A stretch of DNA of 55,472 nucleotides from Holophagales bacterium (GCA_009837085.1 VXUF01000029.1:1-55472), one strand, 5' to 3'; positions 26,335-35,341 are shown, numbered from the stretch's first letter. Numbers and translations: made by a program. The notes: generated by a model from the sequence alone, not told the origin.

Positions 26335-26883
26335 ATGGCTACCCGTCGGATGATCTCGCGCCTCTTCTACTTCACGATCGAAGATGAGGGCATCCTCGCC
26401 GAATCGTTCGGGGGGCTGGACTCGGATACCTTTGCGATCGCCTACAAGGTCGAGGACACGGACGACGTCTTCGTCATGACCAGCGAGACGCGGGACGCGC
26501 TGGATCGGTCGGACGTGCCGTACAACCTGCTCGCCGAGGAGGACGGCTCGAAGATCGCCCTCTTCCACTCTCCGCTCTCGCGCGAGGAGCTGTCGGACTT
26601 CGAGGAGCCGCTGAAGGCGCTCGCGCTGGCGTACCGCGCGATCGCCATGGCCTGCGTCGGCGTGAACGGCGAATCGGATCTCGGCTTCGACCTGAGCGAG
26701 GGGATGCGCAACTACACCTACTTCACCGCGCCGGCCGGCCACACCTTCATCTGGCGGCTGTTCACCCATCGCGACGAGGCGCGCCAGTTCCTGGACAAGC
26801 TGACGATCGGCGACAAGAACGCCCTGGAATGGGCCGAGGGGATTCCGATGGAATCCGTGGCCGAACTCAAGGGCTTTCACTGA
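26335..26883 (+). CDS. Hypothetical protein
   Basis: A 182-residue cytoplasmic protein that I do not recognise. It has no signal peptide or membrane helix, is acidic, and has helical stretches such as REELSDFEEPLKALALAYRAIAMA. The ATG at 26335 has AGGAG (26320-26324) at ten bases, and TAGGAT (26285-26290) could be its -10. Longer upstream frames overlap the secreted hypothetical and look like its shadow. The downstream xseA frame follows closely, so it may share an mRNA with xseA-xseB, but there is no functional clue. Confidence 0.6.
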   Translation: MATRRMISRLFYFTIEDEGILAESFGGLDSDTFAIAYKVEDTDDVFVMTSETRDALDRSDVPYNLLAEEDGSKIALFHSPLSREELSDFEEPLKALALAYRAIAMACVGVNGESDLGFDLSEGMRNYTYFTAPAGHTFIWRLFTHRDEARQFLDKLTIGDKNALEWAEGIPMESVAELKGFH

Positions 26884-26903
26884 GCCGTCCCAGGCCGCGC
26901 GAG

Positions 26904-28322
26904 TTGAACCGCCTCGATTCCGAACTGCCGGCCGGCACCTACACCGTCTCCGAGTTCGCCTGGGAGATGAAGGGCGTGCTCGCCGACGCGTACCCGGCGG
27001 TATGGGTCGCCGGGGAAGTCCAGCGGCTCCAGTCGGCGGCCAGGGGCCAGCTCTACTTCGAGCTGATCGAGAAGGGCCGCGGCGACCGGATCCGGGCGAA
27101 GCTCGACTGCGTGCTCTGGGCGGACGAGCGGGCCGTTACCGAGGCTGAACTGCGCGAGGCCGGAGTCGAACTGACCGAGGGCGTCGTGCTGCGATGCTGC
27201 GGGCGGCCCGAGTTCTGGCCCGGCGGCGGCCGGCTCCAGTTCACGGTCCGCGAGGTCGATCCGCTGTTCTCGCTCGGCGCGCTCGAGAAGCGGCGCCGGG
27301 AGACGCTCCGGGCACTGGAGGCCGCGGGCCTGCTCGAGCGCAACAGGAAGCTGGCGCTGCAGCCGGCGCCGCTCGAGGTCGGGCTCATCACGTCCGGGGG
27401 GAGCGCGGCCTACCACGACTTTCTCGACACCCTTGTCAACTCCGGCCTGGGTTTTCGCGTGTACCTCGTCCATTCGGCGGTCCAGGGAGCGGCGGCCGAG
27501 GCCGAGATCGCCCGTGCGTTCGACTTGCTGGCCGCCTTCGCGCGGGGCGGCCGCCGGCTCGATGCGATCGCGCTGATTCGAGGCGGTGGGTCGCGCTCCG
27601 ACCTGGCCACGTTCGACAGTCGCCGGGTGGCGCGCGCGGTGGCCCGGTCGCCGGTGCCGGTCATCTGCGGCATCGGCCACCAGATCGACGTGTCGATCGC
27701 CGACGTCGTCGCCCACACCTCCTGCAAGACGCCGACAGAAGCGGCCGAGTTCCTGGCCGGCAGGGTCGGAGAGGCGGCGTACCGGGTCGAGGACGCGGGC
27801 CGTGCCCTCGCGCGGCAGGCCACGGACCTCTTGCGCGCCGCCAGGCAGCGGGTTTCCTCCGTCCCGCTCCGGCTGGCGTCACCGAGCCGCGCCCTGTTGA
27901 GGAACCGTGTCGCCGAGTGCCGGGCCCTCCGGCGCGACCTGGGTCGCGCGGCCGGGAGAGTACTGTCGGCGCGAACGGTGGAGTGCCGGCTGGCGGCGAG
28001 CCGCGCGCGGACGGCTGCGGAACGGCTGGTGGCGGCGGCCAGGCAGCAGGAGGAGGTCCGTCGCGAGGGTCTCGTCCGCAGCGCGTTCAAGCCGGTGGGT
28101 CGGGCGGCCGAACGGCTGGAGGCGCACAGCCGACTGTGCGAGCAGCTCTCGCCGGAGCGAACGCTCGCGCGCGGTTTCAGCGTCACCCGCCGCGCCGACG
28201 GCGGACTCGTGCGGCGGGTGGCTGACGTGGCGGCGGGCGACGAACTTCGTACGCGGCTCGCCGACGGCACGGTGGCGAGTACCGTCGGCTCGGGCGCCGC
28301 GGCCAGCAAGGAGACGGCATGA
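26904..28322 (+). CDS. xseA: Exodeoxyribonuclease VII large subunit
   Basis: XseA is the catalytic subunit of ExoVII, a single-strand-specific exonuclease. The product shows the N-terminal OB-fold (TYTVSEF, VWVAGEVQRLQSAARGQLYFEL), the central nuclease domain with GLITSGGSAAYHDFLDTL, LIRGGGSRSDLATFD and GIGHQIDVSIADVVAHTSCKTPTEAAEFL, then a long Arg-rich coiled coil that binds XseB, and a C-terminal RGFSVTRRADG barrel strand. The TTG at 26904 gives the usual short lead before TVSEF (472 residues); an ATG at 26829 would overlap the preceding gene by 55 bases. Its stop overlaps the xseB ATG. Confidence 0.92.
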   Translation: MNRLDSELPAGTYTVSEFAWEMKGVLADAYPAVWVAGEVQRLQSAARGQLYFELIEKGRGDRIRAKLDCVLWADERAVTEAELREAGVELTEGVVLRCCGRPEFWPGGGRLQFTVREVDPLFSLGALEKRRRETLRALEAAGLLERNRKLALQPAPLEVGLITSGGSAAYHDFLDTLVNSGLGFRVYLVHSAVQGAAAEAEIARAFDLLAAFARGGRRLDAIALIRGGGSRSDLATFDSRRVARAVARSPVPVICGIGHQIDVSIADVVAHTSCKTPTEAAEFLAGRVGEAAYRVEDAGRALARQATDLLRAARQRVSSVPLRLASPSRALLRNRVAECRALRRDLGRAAGRVLSARTVECRLAASRARTAAERLVAAARQQEEVRREGLVRSAFKPVGRAAERLEAHSRLCEQLSPERTLARGFSVTRRADGGLVRRVADVAAGDELRTRLADGTVASTVGSGAAASKETA

Positions 28323-28639
28323 GCGACGACCGGACCGGCGGTGACGTGGCCGAACTGAGCTTCAGCGAAGCGATGGAAGAACTCGAGAGCGTGCTCCGGC
28401 GGATCGAGGGCGACGAGATCGATGTCGATCAACTGGGCCGGGAACTGGGCCGGGCGGCGCAGTTGCTCGAGATCTGCCGCAAGAAGATCCGCCGGGCCGA
28501 GGTCGAGGTCCGGCAGATCGTCGATCAGATCGAGGAGGACGTGGCGGACTCGGGAGCCGCGACGCCGGAGGCGCCGGAGGCCGAATCGCCCGCCGAGCAG
28601 CCCGCGTCGCCTGACGACCAGGACGACATCCCCTTCTGA
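28319..28639 (+). CDS. xseB: Exodeoxyribonuclease VII small subunit with SSB-like C-terminal tail
   Basis: A 106-residue protein. Residues 12-65 form the helical hairpin typical of XseB (LSFSEAMEELESVLRRIEGDEI, then LGRELGRAAQLLEICRKKI), which coats the XseA coiled coil. Beyond it is an unusual disordered Glu/Pro/Ala-rich tail that ends DDQDDIPF. The last residues match the conserved tip of bacterial single-strand DNA-binding protein (DDDIPF in many species), a peptide bound by many DNA repair proteins. The ATG overlaps the xseA stop, and the rhomboid gene overlaps its stop by one base. Confidence 0.92.
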   Translation: MSDDRTGGDVAELSFSEAMEELESVLRRIEGDEIDVDQLGRELGRAAQLLEICRKKIRRAEVEVRQIVDQIEEDVADSGAATPEAPEAESPAEQPASPDDQDDIPF

Positions 28640-29484
28640 TGTTCGAGCGCCAGAAGACAGGCTCCGTCGTCTGCCCAGGCTGTGGCCGGCTGGTCGGCGT
28701 GCAGGACGAGCGCTGCTGGAACTGCGGCCGTGCCCGGCCCAGCCTGTTCGGCTTCTCACGCGCCCTGCAGAACCTCGGCAACGAGGCGGTGTTCTCCACC
28801 GTCGTGATCGGCATCTGCGTCGTCATCTTCGTGCTCGAACTCCTGATGTCTCCCCGGGGAGTCAACACGCAGCTCGGCTTCGGATTCCTGGCGCCCGACC
28901 TCGAAGTCGGCGTACGGTTGGGCGCCAGCGGCGCGCTGATCGTCTTCGACTACGGCCGCTGGTGGACCATTCTGAGCGCCGGCTGGCTGCACGGCGGCCT
29001 GCTGCACATCGCTTTCAACATGTACTGGGTCCATCAGCTCGGGCCGGTCATGGCCCGGCTGTTCGGCGTTCCCCGCGCGGCGATCATCTACCTCCTCTCC
29101 TCGGCGACGGGCTTCCTGGTGACCAGCGCCATGCCCGTGGTCGCGCCGTGGATGCCGTTCGCCAACCGCAACAGCGTGACCCTGGGCGCTTCGGCGGCCG
29201 TGTTCGGCTGGCTGGGAGCGCTGATCTGCTACTCGCGGCAGACCGGCGGACGCATGTTCATGAGGCAGGTGATGGGGATGGCGATACCTCTCGTCCTGTT
29301 CGGCCTGCTGATTCCCGGGATCGACAACTGGGCTCATCTCGGTGGGCTGGCCGGTGGGTACCTGCTGGCGAGTCGCTACGGTCCGAACACGGAAGAGCGT
29401 CCGGGGCAGGTTCTGACCGCCCTCGTGCTGCTCGTCGTGTCCCTGCTGGCGGTGCCGCTCTCGTTCCTCTCCTGGTCGTTCTGA
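28639..29484 (+). CDS. Rhomboid family intramembrane serine protease with N-terminal zinc ribbon
   Basis: A 281-residue membrane protein with a cytoplasmic zinc ribbon (CPGC at about 12-15 and CWNC at about 26-29), then six or so membrane helices. The conserved helix-2 motif HGGLLHIAFNMYWVHQLG is present. The catalytic serine lies in TLGASAAVFG (about residue 184), where most rhomboids have GxSG, and the catalytic histidine in NWAHLGGLAGGYL (about 233). Both catalytic residues are intact, so it is probably active. It is translationally coupled to xseB, an association without a known functional reason; substrates are unknown. Confidence 0.86.
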   Translation: MFERQKTGSVVCPGCGRLVGVQDERCWNCGRARPSLFGFSRALQNLGNEAVFSTVVIGICVVIFVLELLMSPRGVNTQLGFGFLAPDLEVGVRLGASGALIVFDYGRWWTILSAGWLHGGLLHIAFNMYWVHQLGPVMARLFGVPRAAIIYLLSSATGFLVTSAMPVVAPWMPFANRNSVTLGASAAVFGWLGALICYSRQTGGRMFMRQVMGMAIPLVLFGLLIPGIDNWAHLGGLAGGYLLASRYGPNTEERPGQVLTALVLLVVSLLAVPLSFLSWSF

Positions 29485-29498
29485 CCGACTTGCCGGCC

Positions 29499-29516
29499 GG
29501 CGAATAAGTTTTCGCC
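29499..29516. promoter_or_regulatory. Candidate ArgR operator (ARG box) upstream of argC
   Basis: GGCGAATAAGTTTTCGCC is a perfect palindrome in its 6-bp arms and fits the 18-bp ARG-box layout (GAAT, four mostly A/T bases, then a TTC half site). It lies at the -35 position of the argC promoter, whose -10-like TACTAT is at 29526-29531. ArgR is encoded as the last gene of the same operon, so feedback repression of argCJBDHR by arginine is the likely reading. Confidence 0.65.
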
Positions 29517-29525
29517 AAAGTGGTG

Positions 29526-29531
29526 TACTAT
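29526..29531 (+). promoter_or_regulatory. -10 hexamer TACTAT for argC, near-leaderless
   Basis: TACTAT (five of six matches to TATAAT) ends ten bases before the argC GTG (29542). The gap has no Shine-Dalgarno sequence, so the mRNA probably starts at or just before the start codon. The candidate ArgR box lies directly upstream and would block polymerase. Confidence 0.5.
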
Positions 29532-29541
29532 TCGCGGCCTT

Positions 29542-30582
29542 GTGATTCGGGCTGCGATCGCCGGGGCGTCCGGCTACAGTGGAGCGGAACTCGTCCGGTG
29601 GCTGCACGGCCACCCGGAAGTGGAGCTTGGTGCGCTGGCGGCGGGCCGTCAGGCGGGCCGCTCCGCCAGTGACGTCTTCCCTCACCTGGGCGCCTCCGTC
29701 GCCGCCGACCTGGTGGAGGCGGACTGGGATCGCCTGGGAGACGCCGCCGACGTCGTCTTCCTGGCCCTGCCGCACGGCGAGGCACTCGGCGCCGCGGGCC
29801 GGTTGCTCGAGGCTGGAGCCAGGGTCGTCGACATCGGCGCGGACTTCCGGCTCCGGAGCCCGTCCGCCTACCGGCGCTGGTACGGCGGCGAGCACACGGC
29901 AACGCCCCTGCTCGCGGAAGCGGTCTACGGCCTGACGGAGTGGCACCGTTCCGCGGTGGCCGGGGCGCGCCTGGTCGCCAATCCCGGCTGTTACCCGACC
30001 GCCTCCGTCCTGGCGCTCAAGCCGCTCTTCGAGCAGTTCGGCGACAGGGTAGCCGGCGCGGTCGTGATCGACGCGAAGTCCGGGATCTCGGGCGCGGGCA
30101 GGAACGCACGGGACGGCTACCAGTACTCGGAGTTGAACGAGAACCTGAAGCCGTACGGTGCGGGCGTTCATCGCCACCAGCCCGAGATCGAGCAGGAGCT
30201 GGCCACCCTTGGCGAGACGCCTCGGGTGTTCTTTTCGCCTCATCTCGTGCCGATGACCCGGGGCATCCTCGCCGCCTGCTACGTGCCGATGACCGAGCCG
30301 CCGAGCCGCGAGGAGCTACAGGCGGCGTACCTCGATCGCTATGCCAGCGAGCCCTTCGTACGGGTGCTGACCGGTTCGGCGTTACCGCAGACGAAGGCCA
30401 CCCTGGGCTCCAACTACTGCGACCTCGCTGTCCGCGTCGATGCCGAGCGCGGGCTCGCGGTCGTGTTCTCGGCGCTCGACAACCTCGTCAAGGGAGCCGC
30501 CGGTCAGGCGGTGCAAAACATGAATGTGATGTTCAATCTCGAAGAAGCGACGGGCCTCTCGGCCGTGCCGGTGTTCCCATGA
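29542..30582 (+). CDS. argC: N-acetyl-gamma-glutamyl-phosphate reductase
   Basis: ArgC reduces N-acetylglutamyl-phosphate to the semialdehyde in arginine synthesis. The 346-residue product has the NADP loop AAIAGASGYSGAELVRWL (residues 4-21), VVDIGADFRL, the catalytic cysteine in NPGCYPT (Cys150) and the HRHQPEIEQEL motif. It is the first gene of a six-gene arginine operon and starts with GTG. Its stop overlaps the argJ start by four bases (ATGA). Confidence 0.96.
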   Translation: MIRAAIAGASGYSGAELVRWLHGHPEVELGALAAGRQAGRSASDVFPHLGASVAADLVEADWDRLGDAADVVFLALPHGEALGAAGRLLEAGARVVDIGADFRLRSPSAYRRWYGGEHTATPLLAEAVYGLTEWHRSAVAGARLVANPGCYPTASVLALKPLFEQFGDRVAGAVVIDAKSGISGAGRNARDGYQYSELNENLKPYGAGVHRHQPEIEQELATLGETPRVFFSPHLVPMTRGILAACYVPMTEPPSREELQAAYLDRYASEPFVRVLTGSALPQTKATLGSNYCDLAVRVDAERGLAVVFSALDNLVKGAAGQAVQNMNVMFNLEEATGLSAVPVFP

Positions 30583-31781
30583 GCTGCGGCGTCACCGCCC
30601 CCAAGGGGTTCGTTGCCGCCGGCGTGCACTGCGGCCTGAAGAAGAGGCGGCTCGATCTCTCGATCATCGCCTCGACCGCCGACGAACCGTCGACCCTGGC
30701 GGCCGTGTTCACGCGCAACCAGGTCCAGGCGGCTCCCGTTCTCTACTGCCGCGAGGTCCTTGCGGGCGGCCGGGCACGAGCGATCGTGGCCAACAGCGGC
30801 AACGCGAACGCCTGTACGGGTGAGCCGGGCCTGGCCGACACCCGGGCGATGGCGGAGCGCGCCGGCGCGGCGCTCGACATGGACCCGGGTCACGTCCTGG
30901 TGGCTTCGACCGGCGTGATCGGAGTCCCCATGCCGATGCCGACCGTGCTAGCCGGCATCGACCAGGCGGCGACCGAACTCAGGCCGGGCGGCGGCGTGTC
31001 GGCGGCGGAGGGGATCCTGACGACCGACACCCGGCCGAAGATCAAGGTCGAGAAGGTAAGCCTTGGCGGCGGCGAGGTGACGATCGGCGGCATCGCGAAG
31101 GGCGCGGGGATGATGGCTCCGGACATGGCGACGACCCTGGCCTTTGTCACGACGGACGTGAAGGCGTCGCCGGCGGCGCTCGACCTCGCCCTGCGAACGG
31201 CGGTGGAGCCGACCTTCAACAGCATCACGGTCGACGGCGACACGAGCACGAACGACTGCATCCTGCTGCTTGCCAACGGCGCCGCCGGCGTCGAGGCCGA
31301 GTCCGCGGACGACCTGGAGGGCTTCACGGCCGGCCTGCAGCGTGTGCTCGGCCGGCTCGCGGTCGCCCTGATCGCCGACGCCGAGGGAGCGAACCGTGTG
31401 ATCGAGATCCGGGTGAAGGGCGCGCGCACCGACGCCGCGGCCCGGCAGGTCGCGAACACGATCGCCAACTCGCCCCTGGTCAAGACGGCCTACCGTTCCG
31501 GCCAGCCGAACTGGGGCCGCTTCATGGGAGCGATCGGCCGCGCGGGAGTCGACATCGTCGAGCAGCGGATCGGCATCGCGGTGCTGGCCGACGGCGAGCG
31601 GGTCGAGGTCGTGCGGGGCGGTCTGGGCGTGAGCGACAACCTCGAGGGCCTGGCCCGGACGATGCTCGCGGACCACACGGTTCTCGAGGTTGATCTCGGG
31701 CTCGGCGGGTGTCGCTGGACGGTCTGGACCTGCGACCTGTCCGAGGGCTACATCGAGATCAACGCCAGCTACATCAGTTGA
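30579..31781 (+). CDS. argJ: Bifunctional glutamate N-acetyltransferase / ornithine acetyltransferase
   Basis: ArgJ recycles the acetyl group from N-acetylornithine to glutamate. The precursor is self-cleaved at the Ala-Thr bond of the MAT motif, here Ala184-Thr185 in GMMAPDMATTLAF, with Thr as the later nucleophile. The 400-residue product also has NSGNANACTG, FNSITVDGDTSTND and the C-terminal YIEINASYIS. Presence of ArgJ implies the cyclic acetyl pathway, so a separate ArgA/ArgE is not required. The ATG overlaps the argC stop. Confidence 0.96.
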   Translation: MSCGVTAPKGFVAAGVHCGLKKRRLDLSIIASTADEPSTLAAVFTRNQVQAAPVLYCREVLAGGRARAIVANSGNANACTGEPGLADTRAMAERAGAALDMDPGHVLVASTGVIGVPMPMPTVLAGIDQAATELRPGGGVSAAEGILTTDTRPKIKVEKVSLGGGEVTIGGIAKGAGMMAPDMATTLAFVTTDVKASPAALDLALRTAVEPTFNSITVDGDTSTNDCILLLANGAAGVEAESADDLEGFTAGLQRVLGRLAVALIADAEGANRVIEIRVKGARTDAAARQVANTIANSPLVKTAYRSGQPNWGRFMGAIGRAGVDIVEQRIGIAVLADGERVEVVRGGLGVSDNLEGLARTMLADHTVLEVDLGLGGCRWTVWTCDLSEGYIEINASYIS

Positions 31782-31795
31782 GGACGGACGCGACG

Positions 31796-32653
31796 ATGAA
31801 GGCAGAGCGGGATCTCGGCCAGGAGATGGCGGCGGCGCTGCGCTACGCGTCGGCGTGGCGTGGCAAGCGCGTCGTCATCAAGTACGGCGGCCGCGCGATG
31901 GCGGGCGAGAAGTTCGGCACCCTGATCGAGGATCTCGTGCTGTTGCGGAGCGCCGGCTTGCGCCCGATGCTGGTCCACGGCGGCGGCGCCGAGATCACGA
32001 CGATGCTCCAGACGATGGGTATCGAGCCCCGCTTCGTCGACGGCCTCCGGGTCACCGACGAGGACACGATGCGGGTTGTCGAGATGGTCCTCGGCGGTTC
32101 GGTGAACAAGCGCCTGGTGGGCATGATCCAGCGTGCCGGCGGCCGCGCCGTCGGCCTCACCGGCAAGGACGGCGACCTGCTGCGGGTGCGTCCCCACGCG
32201 CGGGCGGAAGAACTCGGATTCGTCGGCGAGATCGAGAGGGTCGACACGTCGCTCCTCGATCAACTCACGAACTCCGGCTACGTCCCGGTGATCGGTTCCC
32301 TCGGCGTGGGGCCGGGTGGCCAGACCTACAACGTCAACGCCGACACCGCGGCCGCCGCGCTCGCCGCCGAGGTGGCTGCGGAGAAGCTCCTGCTTCTGAC
32401 CGACGTGCGCGGGATCAACGACAACGGCGCGTTCCGGTCGCGGCTCACACCCGCCCAAGCGCAGGAGCTGATCGACTCCGGCGTGGTGTCCGCCGGCATG
32501 GTGCCGAAGGTGCGAGCCTGTCTGAGCGCGCTGGAAGCCGGAGTCGGGAGCGCCCACATCGTCGCCGCCGGCGAACCGCACGGGCTCCTGGTGGAGCTCT
32601 TCACGGAAGGCGGCATCGGCACAATGATCAAGCAGCCCCAACCCAGGGAGTAG
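31796..32653 (+). CDS. argB: Acetylglutamate kinase
   Basis: ArgB phosphorylates N-acetylglutamate. The 285-residue product has the amino acid kinase loop VVIKYGGRAMAG, the substrate motif LVHGGGAEIT, GLTGKDGDLL, and the C-terminal AGMVPKVRACLSAL and AHIVAAGEPHGLLVELFTE blocks. The ATG at 31796 lies 14 bases after the argJ stop; a frame open from 31709 is a shadow of argJ. The N-terminal region is short, and whether the enzyme is arginine-inhibited cannot be told. Confidence 0.95.
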   Translation: MKAERDLGQEMAAALRYASAWRGKRVVIKYGGRAMAGEKFGTLIEDLVLLRSAGLRPMLVHGGGAEITTMLQTMGIEPRFVDGLRVTDEDTMRVVEMVLGGSVNKRLVGMIQRAGGRAVGLTGKDGDLLRVRPHARAEELGFVGEIERVDTSLLDQLTNSGYVPVIGSLGVGPGGQTYNVNADTAAAALAAEVAAEKLLLLTDVRGINDNGAFRSRLTPAQAQELIDSGVVSAGMVPKVRACLSALEAGVGSAHIVAAGEPHGLLVELFTEGGIGTMIKQPQPRE

Positions 32654-32660
32654 ACCGGCA

Positions 32661-33839
32661 ATGACCGAGGACAGCCTGTTCGCAAACTACAAGCGGGCGC
32701 CGGTGGCGTTCAGCCACGGCGACGGAGTGCGCCTCTGGGACACCCAGGGCCGCGAGTACCTCGACTTCCTGGCCGGCATCGCCGTTTCGTCCCTGGGCCA
32801 CAACCACCCGGCCCTGACCGAGGCGATCACCCGCCAGGCCGGGCGCTACCTGCACGTCTCGAACCTGTTCCGGATCCGGGAACAGGAGCGGGCGGGCAAG
32901 TTGCTGGTGGAGGCCACGAACGGTTTGCTCCAAAGCGCCTTCTTCTGCAACAGCGGAGCCGAGGCGATCGAAGCCGCGATCAAGCTGGCGCGGCGCTACG
33001 CCTACGACCGCGACGGCTCGGGCGACCGGCACCGGATCGTCACCGCGGAGGGCGGCTTCCACGGTCGTACCCTGGGCGCTCTGGCGGCGACCGCCACGCC
33101 CGCCTACCAGGTGGGCTTCGGCCCCCTCCCGGGAGGTTTCGCGGCGGTGCCCTTCGGCGATCTGGCGGCGGCGGACGGCGCGATCGACGGCAGCACCTGC
33201 GCGGTCCTCATCGAGGCGATCCAGGGCGAGGCGGGCGTGATCGAGCCGCCGGAGGGCTATCTCGAGGGCCTGCAGGCACTTTGCCGTGAGCGCGGCGCCC
33301 TGTTCATGCTCGACGAGGTGCAGACCGGGATCGGCCGCCTCGGCCGGGCCTACGGCTTCCAGCACTACGGCCTCGAACCGGACATCGTGACCCTCGCCAA
33401 GGGTCTCGGCGGCGGCGTTCCCGTAGGCGCCGTGCTGGCGCGCGACGAGGTCGCCTCTGCTCTCGTGCCGGGCACCCACGGCACGACCTTCGGCGGCAAC
33501 CCGCTCGCCAGCGCAGCGGTCCGGGCCGTGCTCGAGACCGTGTTCGAACCGGGCTTCCTCGAGCGGGTGGTTCGCGCGGGCGAGTACTTGCGGGCGCTGC
33601 TCGGTCAGCTCAGCGCCGGCGGTCTGGTCACCGAGGTGCGGGGCCAGGGACTGATGACGGCGATCGAGTGCACGCCGGACGCGGCCGATGTCGCGACTCG
33701 CTGCCTGGAGAACGGCCTGATCGTCAACGCCCCCCGGCCCCACAGCATTCGCATGCTGCCGCCCCTCGTGGTTCACGACCCGGAGATCGAGCGGGCAGTC
33801 GGGATCCTGGCGCACGCACTGGAGGAAGCCGCGGCTTGA
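32661..33839 (+). CDS. argD: Acetylornithine aminotransferase (class III, PLP)
   Basis: ArgD converts N-acetylglutamate semialdehyde to N-acetylornithine with glutamate as amino donor. The 392-residue product contains the PLP lysine in VTLAKGLGGGVPVGA (Lys247), the aspartate in FMLDEVQTGIGR (Asp218), and the N-terminal LDFLAGIAVSSLGHNHP. It lies seven bases after argB. Position inside the arginine operon makes the acetylornithine substrate more likely than other class III substrates. Its stop overlaps the argH start. Confidence 0.94.
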   Translation: MTEDSLFANYKRAPVAFSHGDGVRLWDTQGREYLDFLAGIAVSSLGHNHPALTEAITRQAGRYLHVSNLFRIREQERAGKLLVEATNGLLQSAFFCNSGAEAIEAAIKLARRYAYDRDGSGDRHRIVTAEGGFHGRTLGALAATATPAYQVGFGPLPGGFAAVPFGDLAAADGAIDGSTCAVLIEAIQGEAGVIEPPEGYLEGLQALCRERGALFMLDEVQTGIGRLGRAYGFQHYGLEPDIVTLAKGLGGGVPVGAVLARDEVASALVPGTHGTTFGGNPLASAAVRAVLETVFEPGFLERVVRAGEYLRALLGQLSAGGLVTEVRGQGLMTAIECTPDAADVATRCLENGLIVNAPRPHSIRMLPPLVVHDPEIERAVGILAHALEEAAA

Positions 33840-35341
33840 GCGGGAAGACCGGCCGGCCCGCTACGCCCCGCCTGTGGGGCGGCGCGTTCGACGCGGAGGT
33901 CGATCCGGTCATCGACGCGTACACGCGGTCGCTTCCCTTCGACCACCGGCTTGCCGCCGCGGACCTGATCGGCTCGCTGGCGCACGCCCGGATGCTGTTC
34001 GAGACCGGGGTCGTCGACCGGGACTCGGCCGCCGCCATCCTCTCCGGCCTGAGCTCGATGCTCCGGCGCGTCGAGGGGGGCGAGCTCGAGGTCGGGGGCG
34101 CGGACGAGGATGTCCACACCTGGATCGAGCGGCAGCTCACCGAGGAGATCGGCGACGCGGGTCGGCGGCTGCACACCGCCCGCAGCCGCAACGACCAGAC
34201 GGCGGTGGCCTTTCGACTGTGGCAGCGCGCGGAGGCCGAGCGAGCGGTCGGTGCGGCCCTGGGACTGGTGGAGGCCCTGCTCGACCGGGGGCGGCAGCAC
34301 GTCGAGACGGCCCTTCCCGGCTACACCCACATGCAGCGTGCCCAGCCGACGACGCTGGCGCAGCACCTGCTCGCCCACGCCTGGTCCGTCCTGGCCGACG
34401 CGGGCAGGCTCCGGGGGGCGCACCGGACGGCTGGTCTGAGTCCGCTCGGCGCCGGGGCGATGGCCGGGTCGCCCCACCCGATCGACCCGGTCCGCAGCGC
34501 CGAACTGCTCGGGTTGGACGCCGCCTATCCGAACAGCATGTGGGCGGTGGCCGACCGCGACTACGTCGCCGAGGCGCTCTTTGCCTGCGCGCTTGCCATG
34601 GTCCACCTGTCCCGCTGGGCCGAGGAAGTCGTGCTCTGGACCTCGAGCGAGTTCTCCTTCGCGCGGCTCCAGGACCGGGCCGCCAAGGGCTCGAGCATCA
34701 TGCCGCAGAAGAAGAACCCGGAACCCGCGGAGATCCTGCGCGGCAAGTCGGGTCGCGCGGTGGGCGACCTGGTGTCGCTGCTGGTGACAATCAAGGGCCT
34801 GCCGCTGACCTACAACAGCGATCTGCAGGAGGACAAGGAGGCCCTGTTCGACGCGTTCGACACGGTGACCGCCTCGTTCGAAGTGGCCCGGGTGCTGGGC
34901 GAGAGTCTCGAGTTCGACCGCGAGGTGATGGCGGCGGCGCTGGAGGGTGCGTACATCACCGCCACTGATCTGGCCGATCTCCTGGCCGCTGCCGGCGTGC
35001 CCTTCCGCAGCGCCCACGAGCGCACGGGCGCCGTCGTCCGTGCCGCCAGTGAGCGAGGCGTGGAGCTGTGGCAGCTTGCGCCGTCGGATCTCGAGGAACT
35101 CGTCCCGGAGATCGAGGACCGGGAGGGGCTGCTGGCCGCGCTGCGGCCCGAGGCCTCGCTCGCCGCTCATCGAAGCTACGGCGGTCCCGCGCCCGAGCGG
35201 GTCCGCGAGCAGATCGAGGAGATGAACGAGCGGCTCGCGGCGGATCGACGGTGGCTGGATGCGCAGGAGCCGCCGCCGATCTACCGGGCCCATGTCGAGG
35301 GCACCCTCCTCGCGGAGACCATTCCGGGAGCCGGCTCATGA
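33836..35341 (+). CDS. argH: Argininosuccinate lyase
   Basis: ArgH splits argininosuccinate to arginine and fumarate. The 501-residue product has HTARSRNDQ, GYTHMQRAQPTTLAQHL (about 162-178) and the flexible catalytic loop KGSSIMPQKKNPEPAEI (about 284-300). It starts with TTG (33836) in a TTGA overlap with argD, an unusual start made likely by coupling and by RLWGG homology right after it. The protein is somewhat longer than most family members. No argG or argF gene is present in the window, so those steps are encoded elsewhere. Confidence 0.94.
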   Translation: MSGKTGRPATPRLWGGAFDAEVDPVIDAYTRSLPFDHRLAAADLIGSLAHARMLFETGVVDRDSAAAILSGLSSMLRRVEGGELEVGGADEDVHTWIERQLTEEIGDAGRRLHTARSRNDQTAVAFRLWQRAEAERAVGAALGLVEALLDRGRQHVETALPGYTHMQRAQPTTLAQHLLAHAWSVLADAGRLRGAHRTAGLSPLGAGAMAGSPHPIDPVRSAELLGLDAAYPNSMWAVADRDYVAEALFACALAMVHLSRWAEEVVLWTSSEFSFARLQDRAAKGSSIMPQKKNPEPAEILRGKSGRAVGDLVSLLVTIKGLPLTYNSDLQEDKEALFDAFDTVTASFEVARVLGESLEFDREVMAAALEGAYITATDLADLLAAAGVPFRSAHERTGAVVRAASERGVELWQLAPSDLEELVPEIEDREGLLAALRPEASLAAHRSYGGPAPERVREQIEEMNERLAADRRWLDAQEPPPIYRAHVEGTLLAETIPGAGS

